DNA from: Candidatus Riflebacteria bacterium HGW-Riflebacteria-2
Lineage (GTDB): Bacteria > Muiribacteriota > Ozemobacteria > Ozemobacterales > Ozemobacteraceae
Assembly: GCA_002839435.1 (NCBI GenBank)
Contig: PGYA01000044.1
Location: forward strand, 1-37,376
Length of the DNA: 37,376 nucleotides
Direction of reading: 5' to 3'
The notes below the pieces were generated by a model. It searched no databases and had not been told where the DNA came from. It saw only the letters and a program-made list of their open reading frames with translations. Positions 1-6,632 of the stretch are shown one piece after another; positions within the stretch are counted from its first letter, which is position 1, and the number at the start of each line of letters is the position of its first letter. Made by a program: the position numbers and the translations under genes.

Positions 1-636
1 GCCGATGACGTCGGTGGCGATTATTACGATGCTTTTGTGCCAGCCGAAGGCGAAATGGTGTTTCTCATGGGTGACGTTTCCGGTCACTCGATTTCGGCGG
101 CGCTCGTAGTCTCAATGGCCCGCGCTGCCTTTTCAGGCATTGTCGATCAAGGCATAAAGATGCCGCATGAAATCTTTACCATGATGAATAATCTTATGCT
201 CGGGCACTTGCGCCGTGTGAAAATGATGACCTGTTTTGGCGGTCACATCGACAAAAGTGGCAGACTGACCTGCTGTAATGCAGGCCAGTCATTCCCATAT
301 CTGATAAGAGAAGACGGACGGGTCGAACAGATAAAGCAGATCGGTTACCCGCTTGGTGCTTCGCGTAAAAAGACGCTGAAATTTCTGGAAATGCAGTTGC
401 CAGATCGTTGCCGTATTGTCATGTTCAGCGACGGAGTTGTCGAGGCCATGAACGAAGAAAACCAGCAGTTTGGTTACGACCGGCTTGAAAGATTGGTAAA
501 AAAACTGGGTTGGCAGAAGAGTAACGAAGAATTTTTTGCTGCCGTATACAGCGAAGTCAGGAAGTTTGCGGGCACAGTGCCCTGGGGAGATGACGTTACC
601 GTAGCCCTTCTCGATTACGATCGCAGCAAATCCTGA
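1..636 (+). CDS. SpoIIE/PP2C-type serine phosphatase, C-terminal part (5' end outside window)
   Basis: The reading frame is open from base 1, so this is the 3' part of a longer gene. The visible part is almost the whole catalytic domain of a SpoIIE/RsbU-type PP2C phosphatase. It starts with DDVGGDYYD (first metal-binding Asp), then GDVSGHSISAAL, CNAGQSFP, PLGAS, FSDGVVEAM, and near the end WGDDVT with the last acidic pair. All expected metal-binding aspartates are present, so it should be active. Family members dephosphorylate anti-anti-sigma or STAS-type proteins; the missing N-terminus probably carries a sensor or receiver domain. It ends 55 bases before resB, which has its own promoter, so no functional link to resB is implied. 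Confidence 0.93.
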   Translation, partial: ADDVGGDYYDAFVPAEGEMVFLMGDVSGHSISAALVVSMARAAFSGIVDQGIKMPHEIFTMMNNLMLGHLRRVKMMTCFGGHIDKSGRLTCCNAGQSFPYLIREDGRVEQIKQIGYPLGASRKKTLKFLEMQLPDRCRIVMFSDGVVEAMNEENQQFGYDRLERLVKKLGWQKSNEEFFAAVYSEVRKFAGTVPWGDDVTVALLDYDRSKS

Positions 637-653
637 ACATTGGTTTCGGCTGC

Positions 654-682
654 TTGCATTGTGCACGGATTTATCCTATAAT
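654..682 (+). promoter_or_regulatory. Sigma70-type promoter for resB-ccsA
   Basis: TTGCAT (654-659), a 17-base spacer, and a perfect TATAAT (677-682). The expected transcription start is about 689, only some 3 bases before the ATG at 692. No ribosome binding site fits in that space, so the transcript would be leaderless or nearly so. This also rules out the upstream in-frame TTG at 659, which lies inside the promoter. Confidence 0.65.
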
Positions 683-691
683 CGCCGAGTC

Positions 692-2215
692 ATGCGAACA
701 ATTCATAAAATTTTTGTGTCGTTGAAGTCAGCGGTGATACTCATTGCTATTCTTACTCTGCTGGCAACATTGGGCACGCTGGTGCCCCAGAATCTCGATG
801 CCGTAGATTATCTCAAAAGCTACCCGCGGACCGGTCACCTGATTCTCTCTCTGGGCTTCGATGACATGTATCGTAGCGCACCATTCCAGACTTGCCTCTG
901 GCTGCTGTCTATTTCAACGCTGGCCTGCATCATGACACGCTGGAAAAATACCTGGCGCAAGCTTTCTGCCAGACTGGAAAGAGCCAGTGCCAAAGAAATA
1001 AGGGCTTACGAGGCTGGTCATCAATTGTCTGGCAGCCTGATTGAATCATGGCCGAGCACATTTGCCAATGTCAGAACAGATGAAGCTGGCGTGCAGATTG
1101 CCCTCAATACTTCAGGCAGTTCGTCGTTGCTCGGTGGAATGTTCATTCACATTGGTCTTTTGCTGATACTTGCTGGTGGCCTGATAGGAGTATATCTGGG
1201 CGTCGAAACCGTTATAAGGGGCTCTAAGGGAGATCTCGTGCCGGTGCCGCCGCTTGCTGCTGTCAGGGCTGCCCGTGACGCCGACAAGATTGCCCGCATG
1301 GCCCGTAATATAAGGGCGTTTTCGCCCGAAGATCCCCGTCTGAACAGCATGCGTGAGCAGATCGAATCTTTACACGAAAAATATAAGGAAGGACTCGCCA
1401 GTCCTGCTTTCAGAATAAGATTCAATGAGCTGTGGATCGAAAATTACCAGTCTCCTGACGGTCGCAGCTCCGGCGTCAAAAGCTGGAATTCACGTGTGAA
1501 TTTTATTGAAGGCACACAGGAAAGTGACCAGGTTCTGGTCATGGTCAATCAGCCGGTGAGCTATGGCGATTATACCTTTTATCAGTCGAGCTGGAACAAG
1601 TTTTATCGCAAAGTGACAGTGAAAGCTGATTATGTTGAAAATGCTTCAGCTGCAACTGGAATTGTTGTAGATCCTGGCTTATTTCCGGTAACGCTTGAAC
1701 TAACCTTGAAGGAGCCGGTAAAGCCGGATTGGGCTCCATTTGAGCTGGTTATGGTTGATTTCATGCCTGATTTTCGCATTATCAACGAGCGCTTCATCAG
1801 TGTTTCACATGAGCTGAACAACCCGGCAGCTATGATCGCAGCCTACGATGAAGCTGGTAATATTGCCGGCCGGGCCTGGGCCTTTCCTGAAGACCGCATG
1901 TCGATGGCCGGACATGTTACCAGCATGCCGTTTCGTTTTACCTTCGTCGGTGCCGAAGCCGAATATGAGAGTGGCATGCAGATGGCACACGACCCCGGCA
2001 AACCTGTCGTATGGCTGGGTTGTATTCTCTTTTCCCTCGGCATGATCATGAGCTTTTATGTAACTTACCGCGAATGCTGGTTGCTGGTTTATCCTGACGG
2101 CGCCTGTTACATAGCGGTCACCGGCAATCGCCCGGCCAGAGCTTTTGCCGAAGATCTGGCGCAGCTCGACGGCCAACTGACAGTCATCGACAAGGATCAG
2201 TCGCATCATGAATGA
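692..2215 (+). CDS. resB: ResB/Ccs1-family cytochrome c biogenesis protein
   Basis: Integral membrane protein of about 507 residues that, with CcsA, delivers haem to exported apocytochromes c (system II). Visible features are an N-terminal TM helix after MRTIHKIFVSLKS, a second TM near residue 70, a third with FIHIGLLLILAGG (the haem-associated His), a long periplasmic domain containing VNQPVSYGDYTFYQ, and a last TM ending before the cytoplasmic tail. These are typical ResB landmarks. A charged, helical, Lys/Arg/Glu-rich insert follows the third TM (about residues 180-235) and is longer than I expect for the family. ATG 692 is chosen over TTG 659 because of the promoter. It overlaps ccsA by 8 bases, indicating coupled translation. 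Confidence 0.9.
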   Translation: MRTIHKIFVSLKSAVILIAILTLLATLGTLVPQNLDAVDYLKSYPRTGHLILSLGFDDMYRSAPFQTCLWLLSISTLACIMTRWKNTWRKLSARLERASAKEIRAYEAGHQLSGSLIESWPSTFANVRTDEAGVQIALNTSGSSSLLGGMFIHIGLLLILAGGLIGVYLGVETVIRGSKGDLVPVPPLAAVRAARDADKIARMARNIRAFSPEDPRLNSMREQIESLHEKYKEGLASPAFRIRFNELWIENYQSPDGRSSGVKSWNSRVNFIEGTQESDQVLVMVNQPVSYGDYTFYQSSWNKFYRKVTVKADYVENASAATGIVVDPGLFPVTLELTLKEPVKPDWAPFELVMVDFMPDFRIINERFISVSHELNNPAAMIAAYDEAGNIAGRAWAFPEDRMSMAGHVTSMPFRFTFVGAEAEYESGMQMAHDPGKPVVWLGCILFSLGMIMSFYVTYRECWLLVYPDGACYIAVTGNRPARAFAEDLAQLDGQLTVIDKDQSHHE

Positions 2216-3254
2216 AACGCCCTTATTTGTATTTTCGATGGTCTGCTACATTCTTGCTTTTGTCGGGTTCAGCGCCCATATCAGTCTGAACCGTGAAAGT
2301 TTTTATACACCCTCGCGCGGCGTCGCATGGGCCGGCGTTCTGGCCGCTCTGGTTGCTCTTGGCATGCGCTGGCACGGCGCCGGGCATCCGCCTCTTTCCA
2401 ACATGTATGAGTCGCTTGTCACCCTTTCCACCCTGATTGCGCTCACCGGCCTTGTTTTTACAGCAAAGCAGCCTCTGCCAATGCTGGAAGCCGGAACCTG
2501 TGTTACCTCGATTCTGATGTTCGGAATTGCTTCGGTTTTTTCTTCTGATGTCAAGCCGCTTATTCCGGCGTTGCAGTCATACTGGCTGCATCTGCATGTT
2601 TCACTGGCTTTTGTCGGTGAATCTCTATTTGCCATAGCTTTCATTCTAAGCTATCTCTACTGTTTTCAGAAAATCATGGCCGGTTCAACCGATAACAAAA
2701 TTTTTACCGGCATGCTTGATAAGATTGCCTGTTACCTTGTTGTGGTGGGCATGCCGCTGGCCTTTGTGGCCGGAATGGCCCTGCTGGCTTCGCATCTCAG
2801 CAGTCACCCCTATTATGGCGGGCGTTGGTCGGGTCTCGTCTGGGGCGTGATTGTTCCGTCAATTGTGACAATGTTGCTGCTGATGGTGTTGACCTGGATT
2901 TATCGCGGCGCAGTTCACAAGGGTGTCGGAAAATGGTTGCCAGATGCTGACAGCCTTGACAAGCTGATTTATCGGGCTATTGCCCTGGGTTACCCGCTTT
3001 TCACGGTTGGTGGCCTGATATTCGGCATGGTCTGGGCCAACAAGGCATGGGGACGCTACTGGGGCTGGGATCCCAAGGAAACTTGGGCGCTGATAACCTT
3101 TCTGGTGTATTCTATTTATCTGCATGTCAGGCTGGCACGCGGCTGGAATGGCACCTTGACCGCCTGCCTGTCAATATTCGGTTTCCTCGTCACCATGTTC
3201 ACCCTCTTCGGGGTCAATTTCCTGATCAGTAGTCTGCATTCTTACGGCGGTTGA
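2208..3254 (+). CDS. ccsA: Cytochrome c biogenesis protein CcsA/CcsB (haem handling)
   Basis: Polytopic membrane protein of 348 residues with about eight TM helices. It carries the diagnostic tryptophan-rich WWD motif (WGRYWGWDPKETWAL, within about residues 276-295) that binds haem on the outer face of the membrane. It also has the conserved GHPPLSNMYES segment (about residues 59-69) with its His. It partners ResB in system II cytochrome c maturation. Its ATG lies inside the last codons of resB. Its 3' end overlaps the opposite-strand gene ending at 3171 by 84 bases. The presence of the pair implies c-type cytochromes and some form of respiratory metabolism. Confidence 0.95.
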   Translation: MNETPLFVFSMVCYILAFVGFSAHISLNRESFYTPSRGVAWAGVLAALVALGMRWHGAGHPPLSNMYESLVTLSTLIALTGLVFTAKQPLPMLEAGTCVTSILMFGIASVFSSDVKPLIPALQSYWLHLHVSLAFVGESLFAIAFILSYLYCFQKIMAGSTDNKIFTGMLDKIACYLVVVGMPLAFVAGMALLASHLSSHPYYGGRWSGLVWGVIVPSIVTMLLLMVLTWIYRGAVHKGVGKWLPDADSLDKLIYRAIALGYPLFTVGGLIFGMVWANKAWGRYWGWDPKETWALITFLVYSIYLHVRLARGWNGTLTACLSIFGFLVTMFTLFGVNFLISSLHSYGG

Positions 3255-4175
3255 GTCTTCATCGGTGACTTCCGGATGACCGGCCTCTGCTGATTTCTGC
3301 TGCCAGAAAAGGCCGGCAATGAAATCCCAGGCTTCATCGCAGCTGAAATCTTTTTGCCACTCGATTTCCGGAACAAATGCCGGGTTGAATGCTTCTGTAA
3401 AAGCCTCATGTTGCGGAAGACGGCCCAGCGCTTCGTCAGGGAATTCGGCGCTGTCCCAGAGTTTTTCAAGCACAAGCGCTGCCGCAGTGTAAAGATCTGT
3501 CTGTAGCAAAGCACTATCTGTTTCGCAGTTTAGCAGCGACGCGCGCGGGTGCAGAAAGGCCAGTCGGCCTGGCAACGCCACCAGGTTGTTGTCATAAAGT
3601 TGCTCACATAATTTTGCCGGCCAGCTCAACAGTTCGTCTGAACTGATTCCGTTGTGCAGGGCGGCTAAGCGTTCTTTGAGTTCGTGGCCGTTTATTCCGC
3701 TGCCGATGCAAATTCGCGAGAATACCTGTTCCGGTGTAAGATGCAATTGAAAAGGTCCAAAGCAGATCCAGAGACCGGGGCGATCCTGGACATCCCAGAA
3801 CTTGCAGAGTGCGCGGCTGGTTCTGAAAAAAAGACGGCAGCCATAAAGGCTTTTCTCCTTATACGCCAGCGCGTGTTGGTAAATGAGTTCGGCTGCCACA
3901 CTGCTGCCGATAAGAAGCGTTTCTATGACTTCATGTCGTTGTTTTCGCTCTAGTAAGGGTTTTACGTGCATGTAGGCGTTGAGCAGCGCGTTGTAGAGCT
4001 CAGGGCGATCTTCGCCGGAAAGCAGAGCCAGACGGCGCAACCAGTTCAGTATCTGTGGTCGTCGCCCCAGGCGCTCGGCCATGCCATGAAAGGCCTTTAC
4101 CGAGATGGCTATCATGCAGTACTTGTGCTCAGACCATAGATATTCGTATATGCCGCGGTGTGAGGGCTGTAACAT
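3171..4175 (-). CDS. Uncharacterised protein, N-terminal DUF1722/YbgA-like pattern
   Basis: A 334-residue soluble protein with no signal peptide. Residues about 10-110 (LWSEHKY..., then a Leu-rich helical stretch and RQRHEVIETLL) recall the DUF1722/YbgA pattern of an early HKY and a later R-x-x-H; this is a pattern impression, not a firm call. The rest is unrecognised, and the last 40 residues are very acidic. The last 28 codons run through the 3' end of ccsA on the other strand, which may mean the extreme C-terminus is a read-on extension. ATG 4175 has no clear Shine-Dalgarno, but an extended -10 element ends 6 bases upstream, so a leaderless message is possible. Confidence 0.7.
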   Translation of the reverse strand: MLQPSHRGIYEYLWSEHKYCMIAISVKAFHGMAERLGRRPQILNWLRRLALLSGEDRPELYNALLNAYMHVKPLLERKQRHEVIETLLIGSSVAAELIYQHALAYKEKSLYGCRLFFRTSRALCKFWDVQDRPGLWICFGPFQLHLTPEQVFSRICIGSGINGHELKERLAALHNGISSDELLSWPAKLCEQLYDNNLVALPGRLAFLHPRASLLNCETDSALLQTDLYTAAALVLEKLWDSAEFPDEALGRLPQHEAFTEAFNPAFVPEIEWQKDFSCDEAWDFIAGLFWQQKSAEAGHPEVTDEDSTAVRMQTTDQEIDPEEGEHGDEETEY

Positions 4176-4181
4176 GTCTTG

Positions 4182-4190
4182 ATATTAACA
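4182..4190 (-). promoter_or_regulatory. Extended -10 promoter element abutting the start codon at 4175
   Basis: On the minus strand the sequence is TG-T-TAATAT followed by CAAGAC and then ATG. With a normal 6-base discriminator, transcription would start at or next to the A of the ATG. The -35 region (about 4205-4210) is poor, as often seen with extended -10 promoters. Confidence 0.45.
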
Positions 4191-4232
4191 TCAAACGCCA
4201 GTCTGCTGCCATGTAAATTTGTGGCTCAGGCG

Positions 4233-4266
4233 AAAAGCAAAAGGCCGGCGTTATCGCCGGCCTTTT
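4233..4266 (-). terminator. Rho-independent terminator after the WxGT-repeat gene
   Basis: Perfect 12-bp stem (4239-4250 with 4255-4266) and TTAT loop. On the minus strand the stem ends in TTTT followed by GCTTTT. It lies 16 bases beyond the stop of the gene ending at 4282, which it should terminate. The symmetrical A/T flanks could also let it stop plus-strand transcription. Confidence 0.85.
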
Positions 4267-4281
4267 ATAAAAAGCTTTGCA

Positions 4282-4932
4282 TTATTCGAAGCTGACAAAG
4301 GTTCGCCATTCTCCGTCTTTGTAACGACTTACCGTGCCGCCAACCGTGCCGACCCATACTGAGTCGCCCTTGATCTTGATTGAATGCACGCTGTTCTGTT
4401 CCAGACCTTTGTTGTCGCTGACTTTTTTCCAGGTTTCTCCGTCATAAATTGCAATACCGGAAGGAGTGCCGACCCAGAGACTGCCTGACGAATCGATTGC
4501 GAGGTCACGAATTACCGAATTTGGCAGCCCGGTTTTTTCCGTGTAGCGTTGCCATTCTTTTCCTTCGAGATTACAGCTGGAAAGTCCAGCGTTAGTGCCG
4601 ATCCAGACGCGACCATTCTTTTCATCGATACTGATACAGGTAATGTAGTCAGAGACCAGGCCGTCATCTAGTGCCGGACTGGTGCGGGTATTGCGGTTGG
4701 TGTAACTTATGGTTTTTTTTCCGTCGTTGATTGTTACGCCATCTCCGTGTGTTCCAATCCAGAGAGTGTCGTCGAGCACGGCATAGCTGCGTTTGTAGGT
4801 GTTAAGCAGTGAGTCTTTGCGAAAATATTTGAGCCAGTTTGAATCGGCTTGCACCTGCTGCGGAAACAGCATTATGCTGATCAGGCTCATCAGAATGAAG
4901 ATATACAACCAGCGCGCATTGGTCTGTTCCAT
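4282..4932 (-). CDS. Exported WxGT-repeat (two-component-regulator-propeller-like) protein
   Basis: A 216-residue protein with an N-terminal hydrophobic segment (about residues 8-30, signal peptide or anchor). Four beta-propeller-type repeats follow, each centred on W-I/V-G-T (LWIGTHGDG, VWIGTNAGL, LWVGTPSGI, VWVGTVGGT) with intervening GL-x-S/N-x-x-I segments. These are the Reg_prop repeats usually found in the large sensor part of hybrid histidine kinases, but here no kinase is attached. Four repeats are too few for a normal seven-bladed propeller, so the protein may oligomerise or form a partial fold. ATG 4932 is preferred to the in-frame ATG at 4965 because GAGG precedes it by about nine bases. 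It probably shares a transcript with the zinc-ribbon gene 73 bases upstream. Confidence 0.8.
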   Translation of the reverse strand: MEQTNARWLYIFILMSLISIMLFPQQVQADSNWLKYFRKDSLLNTYKRSYAVLDDTLWIGTHGDGVTINDGKKTISYTNRNTRTSPALDDGLVSDYITCISIDEKNGRVWIGTNAGLSSCNLEGKEWQRYTEKTGLPNSVIRDLAIDSSGSLWVGTPSGIAIYDGETWKKVSDNKGLEQNSVHSIKIKGDSVWVGTVGGTVSRYKDGEWRTFVSFE

Positions 4933-5005
4933 ATTGTCTGCCTCATGAATTATATTTGATACCATCTATATCGGCATTTCTGCTGCCGAATTTATACCCG
5001 GACTT

Positions 5006-5647
5006 CTATCTGAAGAGAGGCACGTTGAGTGCTACGTTGCCGTCGCCGCCCTGTAGTTTTGCCTCTGAAACAATCGGAATCGGCTGCTTTTTGACCGGCT
5101 TGTGCTCGTGAAAAGTTGAAGCTGAGCTGAAATAGTGGTCGAGAGATGTATCTTCGCCGCCCTTAAAGGATGTGTATGGGAACACAACTCGCTTTAGACT
5201 GGTGCCAAATCCGTAGAACCGGGTAAACTTCATTTCGACCTCGACTTTCAGGGTGCCAGCCGGAATGTTTTCGACGATCTTTTCGTAATATGCCGTAAAG
5301 TCTTTACCAAGCCCGTTGGCCCAGACCTGTGAGAACTCGTCATCGGTTTTCTGCTTTTCAATCATGTTGATATTTCCGCAGTATTTACCGTTAATATAGA
5401 GTTTGCCATAAAGCGGCATTCGGTCAGGGTTCCCGCCTGTGTATAAAAGCCTTACGCGTAGGCGGGCCCGTGGTTTATGTTTCGTTTTGAGCTGAAAGTT
5501 GTGCAGGTTGGCATTGCATTCGGGGCAGACCATCGCCAGGCTTGCCAGATCCTCTGCACCGCAAACCGGGCAGGTCCGTCCTTCTGCCATAGTCAGTGCC
5601 GGAAACGACAGCAGCAATACCAGTATTATATATATGTATCTTTTCAT
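5006..5647 (-). CDS. Exported zinc-ribbon protein of unknown function
   Basis: A 213-residue protein with a clear signal peptide (MKRYIYIILVLLLSFPALTMA). A four-cysteine zinc ribbon directly follows (CPVC at residues 26-29, CPEC at 41-44). The remaining 160 residues look like a beta-rich domain with basic patches and are unrecognised. Zinc ribbons are common inside the cell; one straight after a signal peptide is less usual. ATG 5647 is chosen over the ATG at 5701 because GAGG precedes it at good spacing and it starts exactly at the signal peptide. It is the first gene of a likely two-gene minus-strand unit, divergent from the small membrane protein at 5774. Confidence 0.75.
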   Translation of the reverse strand: MKRYIYIILVLLLSFPALTMAEGRTCPVCGAEDLASLAMVCPECNANLHNFQLKTKHKPRARLRVRLLYTGGNPDRMPLYGKLYINGKYCGNINMIEKQKTDDEFSQVWANGLGKDFTAYYEKIVENIPAGTLKVEVEMKFTRFYGFGTSLKRVVFPYTSFKGGEDTSLDHYFSSASTFHEHKPVKKQPIPIVSEAKLQGGDGNVALNVPLFR

Positions 5648-5773
5648 TTGCCTCTGTACTGGATATCGACATGCGAGACGGCAAATCTGAGCGACGCGCA
5701 AAAAAAATCACTGACAGTCAGAAATTTTCAGATGAATGCCGATAAATATATATGGTCGTGAAGGAGAGGGAAA

Positions 5774-5965
5774 ATGAAAGAAGTACTGTCGATGTTCGCA
5801 GGCTTGTATACAGTATCATTGTGCGGATTTCTGCTGTTCATCAAAAAGGGCTTTTTGCAGATTACCGGTGAAAGTTCGCTGCCTTCGCTAGATATGTGCA
5901 GCGGTTACGAGAGTGAAGAGAGTGAAGATATCGCAGGACAGGCAGAAGACGAAGAAATTGCTTGA
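5774..5965 (+). CDS. Small single-TM membrane protein with acidic tail
   Basis: A 63-residue protein with one hydrophobic helix (about residues 7-24) followed by KKG and a strongly acidic C-terminal third (repeated Glu, Asp and Ser). A very good Shine-Dalgarno (AGGAGAGGG, about 6 bases before the ATG) strongly supports translation. I recognise no family. It stands alone between a divergent gene and an inverted repeat; it could be a small regulator or an accessory subunit. Confidence 0.7.
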   Translation: MKEVLSMFAGLYTVSLCGFLLFIKKGFLQITGESSLPSLDMCSGYESEESEDIAGQAEDEEIA

Positions 5966-5980
5966 TTTAGCTGATTACTT

Positions 5981-6012
5981 AACCTAAGATAAATAATAAT
6001 TTATCTTAGGTT
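5981..6012 (+). repeat. Perfect 14-bp inverted repeat over the ribosome binding site of the next gene
   Basis: Arms 5981-5994 and 5999-6012 are perfectly complementary with a 4-base AATA centre. The only Shine-Dalgarno-like bases for the ATG at 6018 (TTAGG, 6006-6010) lie in the right arm. No T-run follows, so it is not a standard terminator. It could be an operator (the A/T-rich core is faintly Fur-box-like) or an RNA hairpin that hides the ribosome binding site. Confidence 0.8.
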
Positions 6013-6017
6013 CGCGC

Positions 6018-6632
6018 ATGTCATTCGATACCAAGTTTGAATTTATTCTGCAGTTCGAAAAGATTCTCGGGGAGATGAAAAGCAAAAACCCCGAGACCTA
6101 CGGGCGCAATCTGCAGTTTTTGAGCACTGAACCCATTGAGACGGTTCGGCCGATTCTGCATAAGTTTTTTCCTGGAGATAGCGGCCTGATAGATACCTTG
6201 ACCCGCAAGGACATCGATCTGATGCTCATGCGCATTTTGCGTTCAGAGGTTGTTGGTTTTCAAGGTGAGGGTGAAAAGCTTGTCAGAAAGGCTCGCACAA
6301 TTATTTCCCAGTTCGGTTTTCTGCCTCCAGTAGCCTTCTTTTATGTCTACAATGGCGCTGAACTTTTTGACGCTATGCTCGAAAGCACCTACAAAATGCT
6401 GAAGAAACGCGGCAAGCCGATAAGTCTCTCCGACGTCTGGCGGCGGTTTTCCTCGCCTTTGACTGCCAGTTTTGAGCTGAAGAACGTATTTAGCAAAGAT
6501 CTGCTGTTTAAGATCAGGCAACGACTTAAAAATTATCTCGAAAAAGATTCGCGCTTCTATCTCGATGCGCGCAGCCCGAAAAAACTTTATGTCGGGCTTT
6601 CTGAATGGGGCAGAATAAGTTTTGAAGACTAA
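6018..6632 (+). CDS. Uncharacterised cytoplasmic protein, possible C-terminal winged helix
   Basis: A 204-residue protein without signal or TM segments; I do not recognise the family. The N-terminal two thirds is helical. The last 70 residues (ISLSDVWRRF ... SRFYLDARSPKKLYVGLSEWG) have the spacing of a winged-helix module ending in a wing and L-x-E-W, which would suggest DNA or protein binding; this is a weak structural impression. The start lies 5 bases after a perfect inverted repeat that covers its ribosome binding site. It overlaps the following phosphatase gene by 11 bases, so the two are probably co-expressed and may act in one signalling path. Confidence 0.75.
   Translation: MSFDTKFEFILQFEKILGEMKSKNPETYGRNLQFLSTEPIETVRPILHKFFPGDSGLIDTLTRKDIDLMLMRILRSEVVGFQGEGEKLVRKARTIISQFGFLPPVAFFYVYNGAELFDAMLESTYKMLKKRGKPISLSDVWRRFSSPLTASFELKNVFSKDLLFKIRQRLKNYLEKDSRFYLDARSPKKLYVGLSEWGRISFED

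Noticed and set aside
3684..3953. 89-codon plus-strand frame inside the gene at 3171-4175
   Set aside because: Antisense shadow with no ribosome binding site and no recognisable fold; the minus-strand gene has the better start context and length.
5475..5711. 78-codon minus-strand frame overlapping the start of the zinc-ribbon gene
   Set aside because: It is a shadow frame: the overlapping gene has a signal peptide, paired CxxC motifs and a proper ribosome binding site; this frame has none.
5860..6020. Fur box reading of the 5981-6012 repeat
   Set aside because: The GATAA...TTATC core is only loosely similar to the Fur consensus and the spacing differs by a base; kept only as a generic inverted repeat.
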